Source of the DNA: Haloarcula sebkhae
Lineage (GTDB): Archaea > Halobacteriota > Halobacteria > Halobacteriales > Haloarculaceae
DNA length: 64,000 bases
NCBI RefSeq assembly: GCF_014647415.1
Contig: NZ_BMPD01000009.1
Coordinates: 62,001-126,000, forward strand
Reading direction: 5' to 3'
A model generated the notes under the pieces. It had not been told where the DNA came from and searched no databases. It was given only the letters and a program-made list of their open reading frames with translations. Below are positions 25,974-33,446 of this stretch, piece after piece. Within the stretch, counting starts at the first letter, position 1. Each line of letters opens with the position of its first letter. A program made the translations under genes and the position numbers.

Positions 25974-27299
25974 ATGAGTTCGACCGAAACCGTCGATAGT
26001 TCGGCTGTGAGCAGCGGGACAATCAGTGATTACGTCGAAGCGATGGGACCGTCTTGGATTGCGGGCGCAATCGCCGCCGGTCCGGCGACGATAGCCAGCC
26101 TCGTCACTGCCGGGGGTGCGTTCGGCTACAGTCTCCTGTGGGTTGTTGTCCTCTCAGCAGGGGCGGGAACGCTGGCCCAGTACCTCGCGATGCGGCTGGG
26201 ATTGCTGACCGAGCGCGGTATCGTCGCCGTCGTCGAGGACAACCTCGGCGAAACGTGGGCGTGGCTGCTTGTTGGCGATGCGGTACTTGCCGCCGGCGTG
26301 GCACAACTCGTCATTATGAAAACCGTCGCTACGGTTTCGGCGACAGTAACCGGTATTGACGCACGCATCTGGGGCGTCGTCTGGGCGCTCGTCCTTGCGG
26401 CGGGATTGGCGGGCGGCGGCTACCGGTTCCTCGAACTGGCCGCGAAAGTCCTCGTGCTGCTGGTCGTCGTCGCGTTCGTCGCCAGTTTGTTCGTCGTGCC
26501 CATCGACGCCGGCGCGGCGGTGGCCGGACTGGTCCCCTCGGTCCCGTCCGGGAGCGCGCTGGTCGCGGCCGGCATCCTGGGCGGCGCGGTCCACATCACG
26601 CTCATCACGATGCACTCCTACACGATGCGGGCACGGGGCTGGACCCGCGAGGACTACGACCTCGCGACAGTCGACGTTGGGGCGTCGATGCTGGTGGCCT
26701 TTGGCATCTACAGCCTCGCAATCTTCCTGGTGACGGCGAGCGTACTCACCTCCGGCGACCTCACGACGGTCGGCGCTGCTGAGGCCCTCGGTCCGCTGGT
26801 CGGCGACAGCGCCCGCTGGCTGTTCCTGCTCGGTCTGTGGGGCGCTGCTGTGTCGACGCTCGGAGGCAACACCATCGTCCCGCCGTTCCTGCTCGCGGAC
26901 AAACTCGGCTGGGGCACCACCATCGAGGACAGCCGCTACCGCGGACTGCTCGTCGCTGTCGCGCTGCTGTCCGCGCCGGGTGCCTTCATCGGCGGGAACG
27001 TCCTCGGCCAGCTCGTCCTCGTGCTCGCGCTGGGCACTATCGGCACGCCCTTTGCCATTGCCCTCGTCCTCTATCTCCTGAACTCGGATGCGGTCCCAGA
27101 GTCGAACTCGCTGGTGGCTAATGTCGGTGGGCTATCCCTGATCGCTGTTTCGGGTGGGCTGGCCGCGAACTTCGTTGTCGAGCAGCTCGGCGGTGGCGTC
27201 GGCCCGCTCTCCGGGTTCGTGCTGGTCTTTGCTGTCGCGCTTGGCCTCGCTATGGTCGGCCTCGGCGGGAAGTTCCTCCGGGAGGAACTCCTCGCGTGA
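25974..27299 (+). CDS. Nramp-like transporter without the canonical metal-binding motifs
   Basis: This 441-residue membrane protein has about eleven spans. It aligns with the Nramp family opening: GPSWIAGAIAAGPATIASLVTAGGAFGYSLLWVVV parallels the MntH region that normally reads GYIDPGNxAT. Here the DPGN metal site is GPAT, and the TM6 MPH motif is replaced by HITLITMHS. The metal-ligand Asp, Asn and Met are therefore missing, so the substrate may not be Mn or Fe. ATG 25974 follows GGAGG closely and is preferred over 25932 and 25851. Its stop overlaps the next gene by four bases (GTGA), so the two are translationally coupled. Confidence 0.8.
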   Translation: MSSTETVDSSAVSSGTISDYVEAMGPSWIAGAIAAGPATIASLVTAGGAFGYSLLWVVVLSAGAGTLAQYLAMRLGLLTERGIVAVVEDNLGETWAWLLVGDAVLAAGVAQLVIMKTVATVSATVTGIDARIWGVVWALVLAAGLAGGGYRFLELAAKVLVLLVVVAFVASLFVVPIDAGAAVAGLVPSVPSGSALVAAGILGGAVHITLITMHSYTMRARGWTREDYDLATVDVGASMLVAFGIYSLAIFLVTASVLTSGDLTTVGAAEALGPLVGDSARWLFLLGLWGAAVSTLGGNTIVPPFLLADKLGWGTTIEDSRYRGLLVAVALLSAPGAFIGGNVLGQLVLVLALGTIGTPFAIALVLYLLNSDAVPESNSLVANVGGLSLIAVSGGLAANFVVEQLGGGVGPLSGFVLVFAVALGLAMVGLGGKFLREELLA

Positions 27300-27850
27300 C
27301 CGGCCTCCAGTTCCCGCTCTCGGGGTCGACGCTCGTTACCGGTCCCTCCAACGCCGGCAAGACGCGGACGACCGCTGCCGCCCTCGATGCCTGGCTCGAC
27401 AGCGAGGGACCCGCGGGCGTCGTCGTTCTCGATTTCGCGCCAGAACTCGAACGCGACGGGACAATTCTGGGCGGCCGCCTCGACAGATTCATCACCGTGC
27501 CAGAGGCGGCCTGGGTCGGCCGGATCGATGCCAGTGCGCCGCGCGCTGAAAGCGAGATGGACGATCAGGCGGTCGCGCTCGCCCGGGAGAACGCCCGCCG
27601 TGCCGAGCAACAGATGGACGCGCTCCCGGAGAATCCCCGTGCGGTGTTCGTCAACGATGCGACGATTCCGTTCCAGCACGACCTCGCATCGGTCAGCCGG
27701 CTTATTGACTACTGTGACCGGGCAACGTTGGCCGTCCTCAACGCGTTCGACAGCGACGAACTGGGCGTCGATAACCCCGTATCCCGTGCTGAGCGGGACG
27801 CGCTCGGCCAGCTCCGGCGCTGGGCCGACCGAACCGTCGACCTGTCGTAG
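27296..27850 (+). CDS. Small P-loop NTPase coupled to the Nramp-like carrier
   Basis: This 184-residue cytoplasmic protein has Walker A GPSNAGKT at about residues 16-23 and a hydrophobic strand ending VVVLDF, a candidate Walker B; a second candidate is AVFVNDATIPF. No GTPase NKxD motif is apparent, so ATP is the more likely nucleotide. It starts with GTG inside the stop of the carrier gene. I do not recognise the family. Coupling suggests a regulatory or assembly role for the transporter, by inference. Confidence 0.7.
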   Translation: MTGLQFPLSGSTLVTGPSNAGKTRTTAAALDAWLDSEGPAGVVVLDFAPELERDGTILGGRLDRFITVPEAAWVGRIDASAPRAESEMDDQAVALARENARRAEQQMDALPENPRAVFVNDATIPFQHDLASVSRLIDYCDRATLAVLNAFDSDELGVDNPVSRAERDALGQLRRWADRTVDLS

Positions 27851-27886
27851 CGACCGCGACCGCTGCCCGGACGCGTAAGCGGCTCG

Positions 27887-28135
27887 CTACTGCCCGCCAC
27901 GCTTCCGGAACCAGACGCGCTCGCCGACCGGGCTTTCGTCGTCGCCGATGTCCAGCCGACTGACGAACAGGTCGCGGATGGCCAGAGTGACGACGAGTTC
28001 CGTCGGCTCGCCGGCCCCGTCTTCGACGGTGACGACGCAATGGCCGTCCCGCTCAGCTATCCCGATAATCGTGCCGACTGTCCAGCGGTCGCGGTGGTGT
28101 GACGGCTCCTGCGCGTGAATGCGGTCGTGATTCAT
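27887..28135 (-). CDS. Small haloarchaeal hypothetical protein (beta-rich)
   Basis: This 82-residue soluble protein has His-rich first 15 residues (HDRIHAQEPSHHRDRW). A predicted small beta barrel follows: VGTIIGIAERDGHCVVTVEDG, then ELVVTLAIRDLFVSRLDIG. The function is unknown. Same strand as the following mini membrane protein (20-base gap), so co-transcription is likely. Confidence 0.65.
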   Translation of the reverse strand: MNHDRIHAQEPSHHRDRWTVGTIIGIAERDGHCVVTVEDGAGEPTELVVTLAIRDLFVSRLDIGDDESPVGERVWFRKRGGQ

Positions 28136-28155
28136 TGATACTCCTGTGAGTTATC

Positions 28156-28311
28156 TCACCGGTTCCACTCGTAGAACCACCATGCCCCGCCGAGCATCAT
28201 CAGGCCGATCCCGAGTGTCGATGTCGCGGGTTCCGGGATGATGAACAGTACGAGGCCGATGAGTACCATCCCGACCGGTTCGAGTTCGTCGAGATACTGG
28301 GTGATGTCCAT
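28156..28311 (-). CDS. 51-residue single-span membrane protein
   Basis: This is a 51-residue protein starting at 28311 (MDITQYLDELEPVG). It has one or two hydrophobic helices, GMVLIGLVLFIIPEPATSTLGIGLMMLGGAWWFYEW, broken by a Pro-containing turn. The residues that the open frame adds upstream are Ser/Arg/Thr-rich and unlike local proteins. The function is unknown. It is the second gene of a two-gene unit. Confidence 0.6.
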   Translation of the reverse strand: MDITQYLDELEPVGMVLIGLVLFIIPEPATSTLGIGLMMLGGAWWFYEWNR

Positions 28312-28390
28312 ATGTGACGCTTCACCCGCCTGCAGTATAGAGGTTCGTCCGGTTATCGGGGAGAGAGAATGAACGAAAAAAGCAACCAGA

Positions 28391-30307
28391 TCAGCGGAAG
28401 CGGAACGTTTCGAGGTTCTCCGGCGCGAAGGTCCGGATGTTCTGGTCGTGATACAGCGACGAGGAGAGGTCCTGTGTCGCGGACTCGTCGCCGTGGACAC
28501 AGAGGATCTTCTCGGGCCGTGGGTTCATCGTCTTCACGAAGTTCTCCAGTCCCTGCCGGTCGGCGTGTCCGGAGAAGCCGTCGACCGTCTCCACGTTCAT
28601 CTCCAGTGGAACCGTCTCGCTGCGCCCGCTGCCGCCGACGGGTACCTCGTCGATGCCGCGCTGGATTCGCTTGCCGAGCGTTCCCTGCGCCTGATAGCCG
28701 ACGAAGGTAAGCGTCGAGTCAGTATCGGGGCCGAGCTGTTCGAGCCAGGACATGGCTGGGCCGCCAGTGAGCATCCCGGATGTGGAGAGAATGATCGAGG
28801 AATCGCCGTCGGCAATCTCCTGTCGCTCCTCGTCGCCGCCGTCGATAGGGTTGAACTGGTCGGCCAGGAAGGGGTTCTCGTCTTCGTCGAAGATGCGGTC
28901 CTGTAGGCCGTCGCGGAGATACTCGGGATAGGTCGTGTGAACGGCTGTCGCCTCCCAGATCATCCCGTCGAGGTGGACCGGCATCTCGGGGATGTCGCCG
29001 TTCCGCATCGCCTCTTCGAGGACGAGCATGAGTTCCTGCGCCCGTCCCACGGCGAAGGTCGGAATGAGAACCTTTCCGTCGCGGTCGTAGGCGTTCTGAA
29101 TGATCTGTTTGAGCTTTCGCTCCGAGTCTTCCTGATCGGTCTGGTAGTCGTTGCGGCCGCCGTAGGTCGACTCCAGCACGAGCGTCTCCACTCGCGGGAA
29201 GTCGTTGACTGCGCCGTCGAACAGGCGCGTGTCGTCGTAGTGAATATCGCCGGAGAAAGCGACGTTGTACAGGCCGTCGCCGACGTGGAAGTGACACACC
29301 GATGAGCCCAGAATGTGGCCGGCGTTGTGCAGTGTCAGCTTGATATCGGGCGCGATGTCGGTCACGTCGCCGTACTCCAGCGGGATGGTGTGTTTGATCG
29401 CCTCGCGGACCATCTCGGAGTCGTACGGCGGAGTCCGGCCTTCGTCCGCGGCGGTATCAAGGTGATCGAGCGTCAGCAGTCCCATCAGGTCTCGCGTCGG
29501 CTCGGTACAGTAGATGGGGCCGTCGTAGCCGTACTCGAACAGCAGCGGGACCAGTGCTGAGTGGTCGAGATGCGCGTGGGTCAGAACGACAGCGTCGATA
29601 CCGTTTGTCCCGGCCCCGAACGCCTCCGGGATGTCCAGATACGGCTTCTCGCCGTTCGAGCCGGGCTTGTTCCCGCAGTCGATGAGGATTCGCGTGTCCG
29701 GCGTTGAGAGGATGAACGCGGCGCGGCCGACCTCACGACAGGAGCCCAGCGTCGTGATGCGGACGTACTCGTCGTCCGACATCGGCTCGCGGTGGATCTG
29801 CCGGCCGACGCGTTCGAGGATATCACGGCGGTCCTCGCGCTCCTGTTTGAGGAAGTTCCGGACGTTGTCGACCGTCGAGGATTCGATTGGTGGCGTCCGA
29901 ACGACTTCGGGCGTCCACCCGACTTCCTGCGTGATTTCGCGCAGAGTTGCGCCACGGCGGCCGATGACGACGCCGGGCTTCTGTGCCTGAATGACGACTT
30001 CGCCGGTGTCAGTGTGGAAGTTCAGGTCCATGACGCCGGCTTCCTCCGGGATGAGTTCCCGAATCGCCGATTCGGCTTCGGACGGCGGGGCCAGTACGTC
30101 CGGGTCCGGGCGGACCGTGATGCGTTTCCGGAGCTTCGATGCGAGCCGGCGAACGAGGTCGCTGTTCGCGGCGAACTCCTTCGGGTCACGCGTGTATATG
30201 ACGAGTTCCGGTCCCTCGTACGTGACATCCGAGACGGAGATACGGCGCGGGACTTCCTCGTCGATCGTTGCCTTCACGTCTTCGAGTTGCTTGTCTACAG
30301 TGCTCAT
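28391..30307 (-). CDS. aCPSF1/FttA beta-CASP ribonuclease, transcription termination factor
   Basis: This 638-residue archaeal CPSF73 homologue cleaves nascent RNA and terminates transcription. N-terminal KH domains cover about 1-150 with the GxxG motif in VVIGRRGAT (113-121). The metallo-beta-lactamase domain starts near 180 and carries HAHLDH at 244-249. The beta-CASP insert follows (FAVGRAQELM), then the C-terminal SGHADRQGLENF and VHGDE motifs. All metal ligands look intact. A TATA-like box on the minus strand near 30388 (CTTTATTAG) implies a 5' leader of about 50 bases. Confidence 0.97.
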   Translation of the reverse strand: MSTVDKQLEDVKATIDEEVPRRISVSDVTYEGPELVIYTRDPKEFAANSDLVRRLASKLRKRITVRPDPDVLAPPSEAESAIRELIPEEAGVMDLNFHTDTGEVVIQAQKPGVVIGRRGATLREITQEVGWTPEVVRTPPIESSTVDNVRNFLKQEREDRRDILERVGRQIHREPMSDDEYVRITTLGSCREVGRAAFILSTPDTRILIDCGNKPGSNGEKPYLDIPEAFGAGTNGIDAVVLTHAHLDHSALVPLLFEYGYDGPIYCTEPTRDLMGLLTLDHLDTAADEGRTPPYDSEMVREAIKHTIPLEYGDVTDIAPDIKLTLHNAGHILGSSVCHFHVGDGLYNVAFSGDIHYDDTRLFDGAVNDFPRVETLVLESTYGGRNDYQTDQEDSERKLKQIIQNAYDRDGKVLIPTFAVGRAQELMLVLEEAMRNGDIPEMPVHLDGMIWEATAVHTTYPEYLRDGLQDRIFDEDENPFLADQFNPIDGGDEERQEIADGDSSIILSTSGMLTGGPAMSWLEQLGPDTDSTLTFVGYQAQGTLGKRIQRGIDEVPVGGSGRSETVPLEMNVETVDGFSGHADRQGLENFVKTMNPRPEKILCVHGDESATQDLSSSLYHDQNIRTFAPENLETFRFR

Positions 30308-30572
30308 AGCTCAAAACGGGTCATCCCGGTAGCGGGGCCGTCCACGGCTGGTGCGGGCCGACCTGGTGCCGCGGGATGTACGCTCTCTAATAAAGTCATC
30401 AGTTATCGGTGAGTTGCCTCCGGACGTGGAGAGATGTCCGGAAAACCGTCCTCTATTTCTCAGTATTCCCCTCGTGTTATAAAAGCCTTCGCAATACGGA
30501 GGTCGGAACGGTCCCGAAGTTGCCGTCGTGTGTGCCCACAAGCGGTAAGCGGCCGCCACGTGAGATACCGCC

Positions 30573-31055
30573 ATGCGACTGACGCCTGAAACCGTCCACG
30601 AGGAGTATGAGTTGGTACAGAACCGGGCTGACGACGTTGTCCCGCTAATAAACGAAACGCGAGCGTATCTGGGCTCGCAGTTCGGTGTTGACGTTGACAC
30701 GCTCACAGACGACGCCTACGCGGCCGCTATCGACGAGGTATTCGCCGACGGCGACCGGGCGGTCAACGTCGCCGCGCTGGTCCGTTTGCTCCGAGAACTG
30801 GACGTTACAGGCGATTACCCAGGCTTTGTTATCGACGAACTCCTCGGCCGGGAGCTGGCGGCTATGATCGCCGGTGAGCAACCGCTCCGACTGCTCGCAG
30901 AGGCGACCTTCCATGTCGCGGACTTGCGAACCCACGGTGACGACACGGCCACCGCAGGTGCTGATGATCTCAACGCCGCGCTCGCGGCCGGGGTCCAGAC
31001 ACGCGTCCCGGGCTGGCCGTGGCAGCAGACGGAGAGTCCGTTTGCTGTGGAGTGA
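30573..31055 (+). CDS. Haloarchaeal hypothetical protein, helical
   Basis: This 160-residue soluble acidic protein is mostly helical. It opens LTPETVHEEYELVQNRADDVVPLINETRAYL and ends with a Trp-rich tail (GWPWQQTESPFAVE). No motif is recognised. A good TATA box (GTTATAAAAGC, about 30477-30487) lies 86-96 bases upstream, implying either a 5' leader of about 60 bases or an unannotated short upstream element. Confidence 0.7.
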   Translation: MRLTPETVHEEYELVQNRADDVVPLINETRAYLGSQFGVDVDTLTDDAYAAAIDEVFADGDRAVNVAALVRLLRELDVTGDYPGFVIDELLGRELAAMIAGEQPLRLLAEATFHVADLRTHGDDTATAGADDLNAALAAGVQTRVPGWPWQQTESPFAVE

Positions 31056-31191
31056 AATCGGGTAGACTGTTACTGTACCGGTCTGTTATGTTTTCTGCCA
31101 ATTAACGCCTAAATATAACGAGTATTATGTTATTTTAGGGAAGAAATATCAAACAAGAATTGGATTGTGACTCTACAGATAGTACCAATGC

Positions 31192-31347
31192 ATGTTTGGT
31201 GAGCCGGTTCCGAGTCAGTGTCCAGAGTGTGGAGTCGTCGCTGTCCGGATACACAGGGTTGCACCGTCCTTTCACGAGCGCGGAGACGAGTGGAGTATCC
31301 GCGCCGAGTGCCGCGATTGTCACGATTACACCGAGTGGTTCGACTGA
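31192..31347 (+). CDS. 51-residue CPxCG zinc-ribbon protein, copy A
   Basis: This small gene encodes 51 residues (MFGEPVPSQCPECGVV...). It has CPECG at 10-14 and CRDC at 40-43, four Cys placed to bind one zinc, and ends DYTEWFD. It is a paralogue of the gene at 31619: same length, 25 of 51 positions identical with no gap, and the Cys, Pro25, His28, Arg30-Gly31, Trp34 and the final EW.D are shared. Small CPxCG proteins are common in haloarchaea and several affect motility or stress responses. The role of this one is unknown. Longer open frames on both strands across this interval lack such conservation. Confidence 0.75.
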   Translation: MFGEPVPSQCPECGVVAVRIHRVAPSFHERGDEWSIRAECRDCHDYTEWFD

Positions 31348-31592
31348 CTGGAAACGGGTCGTAAGCGTGGTGTTGCAGTCCACCGCAGTATCTGGGATGG
31401 TGCCGGGAGTGGCCGTTGACATTCCTTATCGTCTCCCTACTGGGTAGTTACCACTGTCCTAACTGTGTGGCCTCTCAGAACCGCAACCGGACAGTCCTGT
31501 TCTACAGGAGTTGTTGACTGTGCTATGAGTTGTACGCTGCCGGCCAAGTCGTAATTCAGGGGGAAAATAACATTACTGACAACTGAGAATTG

Positions 31593-31600
31593 TTTATTAG
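31593..31600 (+). promoter_or_regulatory. TATA box of zinc-ribbon copy B
   Basis: TTTATTAG lies about 23 bases (centre) upstream of the ATG at 31619, suggesting its own leaderless transcript independent of copy A. Confidence 0.5.
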
Positions 31601-31618
31601 CCAAGAGGAACTCCTACG

Positions 31619-31774
31619 ATGTCCAACTCCAAAATCCCAGGACAGTGTCCGAAATGCGGTTCAGTGAACGTTACCGTGATCAAGGTGGCACCGTTGAACC
31701 ACGACCGCGGTGAGAGATGGGCGACCCGCGTGGAGTGCGACGAGTGCCCGGACTACGTCGAGTGGGTTGACTGA
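31619..31774 (+). CDS. 51-residue CPxCG zinc-ribbon protein, copy B
   Basis: The 51-residue product (MSNSKIPGQCPKCGSV...) has CPKCG at 10-14 and CDEC at 40-43 with a central VAPLNHDRGERW stretch and the ending DYVEWVD. It is 49% identical to copy A, 270 bases upstream. The first knuckle is a full CPxCG; the second is CxxCP, so one zinc per chain is likely. It is convergent, by six bases, with the P19-like lipoprotein gene. Possible roles are nucleic-acid binding, protein contact or zinc buffering; nothing in the sequence decides. Confidence 0.8.
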   Translation: MSNSKIPGQCPKCGSVNVTVIKVAPLNHDRGERWATRVECDECPDYVEWVD

Positions 31775-31780
31775 TCGCGG

Positions 31781-32839
31781 TTAGCCGCCGGAGAACGAAA
31801 ACGACGGCGTCGTCAGGAACGCCGTCTCGTATCCCTCGTGGCGAGACACCTGCGGCGGGGCAACGATCTCAACACCAACAGACGGCTCTTGGGCTGTTGT
31901 CTCGACGATTGCGCCGTAGTGATAGCCGATTTCGGGATGCACGGCGGCGGTTAGCGCGTCCTGGAACACCGTCTCACCGTCGGCGTCTACGGTTCCGTCC
32001 AGCGACATCATCGGCAGGGGAACGCGGTTGTACGGCGTCCGAGCCGAGACGGCGAGATACGACTCACCGTCGGCGAGGAACGCGGCATCCTGCAGCCAGG
32101 TGACGGCGTAGACACCGTCGCTTCCCTTGTCCGTCCCGAGCACCGTTCCGGGCAGGGCCGATACTTCGGGGACCTGCGAGGTCGGCACCATGTCCATGTT
32201 CATCAGGTCGACCGCCGCGCGTTCGCCCTGTGCGTCCGGGAACTCTTCGAAGGAGAGCTGGTCGCGGGTGCCCTGTGCGAAATCGAATTCGACCGTCGCT
32301 TCGCCGGCCTCGTTGAACCGGCCTTCGAGGGCACCCAGTCGGCGCTCGCCCATGCCGTTGACGCGGACCGAGAGTTGATAGACGCCGTCGCCGTCGAGTG
32401 CATAGTTGTCGCCGTAGTGAAACCCCATGTTCTGGGAGATCATCGGCCACGGGGACTTGTCGGCAACTGTCTCGCCGTCGCGCTCGACGGTGATTGACAG
32501 CCCGGCTGACACCGGGAGGACCATCTCTGTCTCGGGGTCCCAGACAGTCGCCATCAGGTGAACGCTGTCCTTGCTCCGGATGTCGACTTTTTCCGCCGTC
32601 GTCCCGGTCACCGTCCAAAAGCGGTGCGGAAAGGAGTAGCTCAGTCCGACCATGTACTCGCCCGCTTGCGCCATTCCGGCCATCCCCATTCCTTCAGCGT
32701 GGGTTGGGCGGTACGTGGCGTCGGGGCGGTTCTCGACCAGCGGTGGGGCGCGTGTCGACTGGGAACTCAGCGAACCACACCCCGCCAGGATCGTCGTGCC
32801 GGCGAGACCGGCACTGGCGAGGAACTGTCGTCGATTCAT
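31781..32839 (-). CDS. Tat lipoprotein of Tp34/P19 iron-transport-associated type
   Basis: This 352-residue exported lipoprotein starts at 32839 with MNRRQFLASAG and a lipobox ending at Cys21 (LAGC). The mature part begins with a Met-rich stretch (EGMGMAGMAQAGEYMVGLSYSFPHRFW) and contains repeated beta-sandwich modules: GFHYGDNYALDG.GVYQLSVRV and later IGYHYGAIVE. This resembles Tp34/P19 proteins that bind Cu or Fe outside the cell. The long open frame upstream of 32839 is Arg/Ser-rich and rejected. The DyP/EfeB-like lipoprotein gene lies 600 bases away on the same strand, which supports an iron role. Confidence 0.7.
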   Translation of the reverse strand: MNRRQFLASAGLAGTTILAGCGSLSSQSTRAPPLVENRPDATYRPTHAEGMGMAGMAQAGEYMVGLSYSFPHRFWTVTGTTAEKVDIRSKDSVHLMATVWDPETEMVLPVSAGLSITVERDGETVADKSPWPMISQNMGFHYGDNYALDGDGVYQLSVRVNGMGERRLGALEGRFNEAGEATVEFDFAQGTRDQLSFEEFPDAQGERAAVDLMNMDMVPTSQVPEVSALPGTVLGTDKGSDGVYAVTWLQDAAFLADGESYLAVSARTPYNRVPLPMMSLDGTVDADGETVFQDALTAAVHPEIGYHYGAIVETTAQEPSVGVEIVAPPQVSRHEGYETAFLTTPSFSFSGG

Positions 32840-32949
32840 GAACCGCCTTTGGGCCCTCATCTGAAAGACCGTTCTGGTACGATAGCCGAATGCCGTGGCG
32901 GGATATAGACGGCACAAGGCACTTGTCATCGGTCGGTACATTTTCCCAC

Positions 32950-33432
32950 ATGCCCTCCCAATCTGTTCGCCTTGCAGTCCTCGGGGTCGTCGTCCTGACA
33001 GCAGGCTGCTTCGGCGCGCCGTCGCCGGGGTCACCGACCCCGTCGGAGGCAACGACAACCGTTGCCCCTCCGACCGGGACCGTCGAGTTCCACGACGGTC
33101 CGAAAGAACGGCCCGACCGGCCCGCGACATTGAACGAGTCGTCCGCCCGTGAGTTTGTCTACAACTACCAGTACCGGAGCGTCTACAACGGTCTGTGGCA
33201 GGGTGAATACACCGAGATGCGTCTCGCCTGCCGCGTTGATACCGTCACCGAGCGGTCGTGGGGGTACGATGTCGTCATCACCTGTACGGGGTCTTCGACG
33301 ACTGACCCGCCGGTTGGGTCGACGGCGACGGAAGGACCGATATCCGACTACTTCACCCAGTCGTATCGCTACAGCGTCAGTGCTGACGCCCTCGCTCGCG
33401 AGTCAGTCGAGAATCGTGATCAAGTATCCTGA
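32950..33432 (+). CDS. Small Sec-type lipoprotein, unknown function
   Basis: This 160-residue protein has a hydrophobic signal and lipobox LTAGC at Cys20, without twin Arg, so Sec rather than Tat export is likely. A Pro/Ser/Thr-rich linker (PSPGSPTPSEATTTVAPPTGT) precedes a compact domain with FVYNYQYRSVYNGLWQGEY and two Cys (ACRV, ITCTG) that could pair. It is divergent from the P19-like gene and its stop is 14 bases from that of the DyP-like gene. Function unknown. Confidence 0.72.
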   Translation: MPSQSVRLAVLGVVVLTAGCFGAPSPGSPTPSEATTTVAPPTGTVEFHDGPKERPDRPATLNESSAREFVYNYQYRSVYNGLWQGEYTEMRLACRVDTVTERSWGYDVVITCTGSSTTDPPVGSTATEGPISDYFTQSYRYSVSADALARESVENRDQVS

Positions 33433-33446
33433 CGACAACGGAGCCG

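Noticed and set aside
31135-31447. 95-codon frames on both strands around 31.1-31.4 kb
   Set aside because: Neither shows any motif, whereas a third frame gives a zinc-ribbon protein that is half identical to the gene at 31619.
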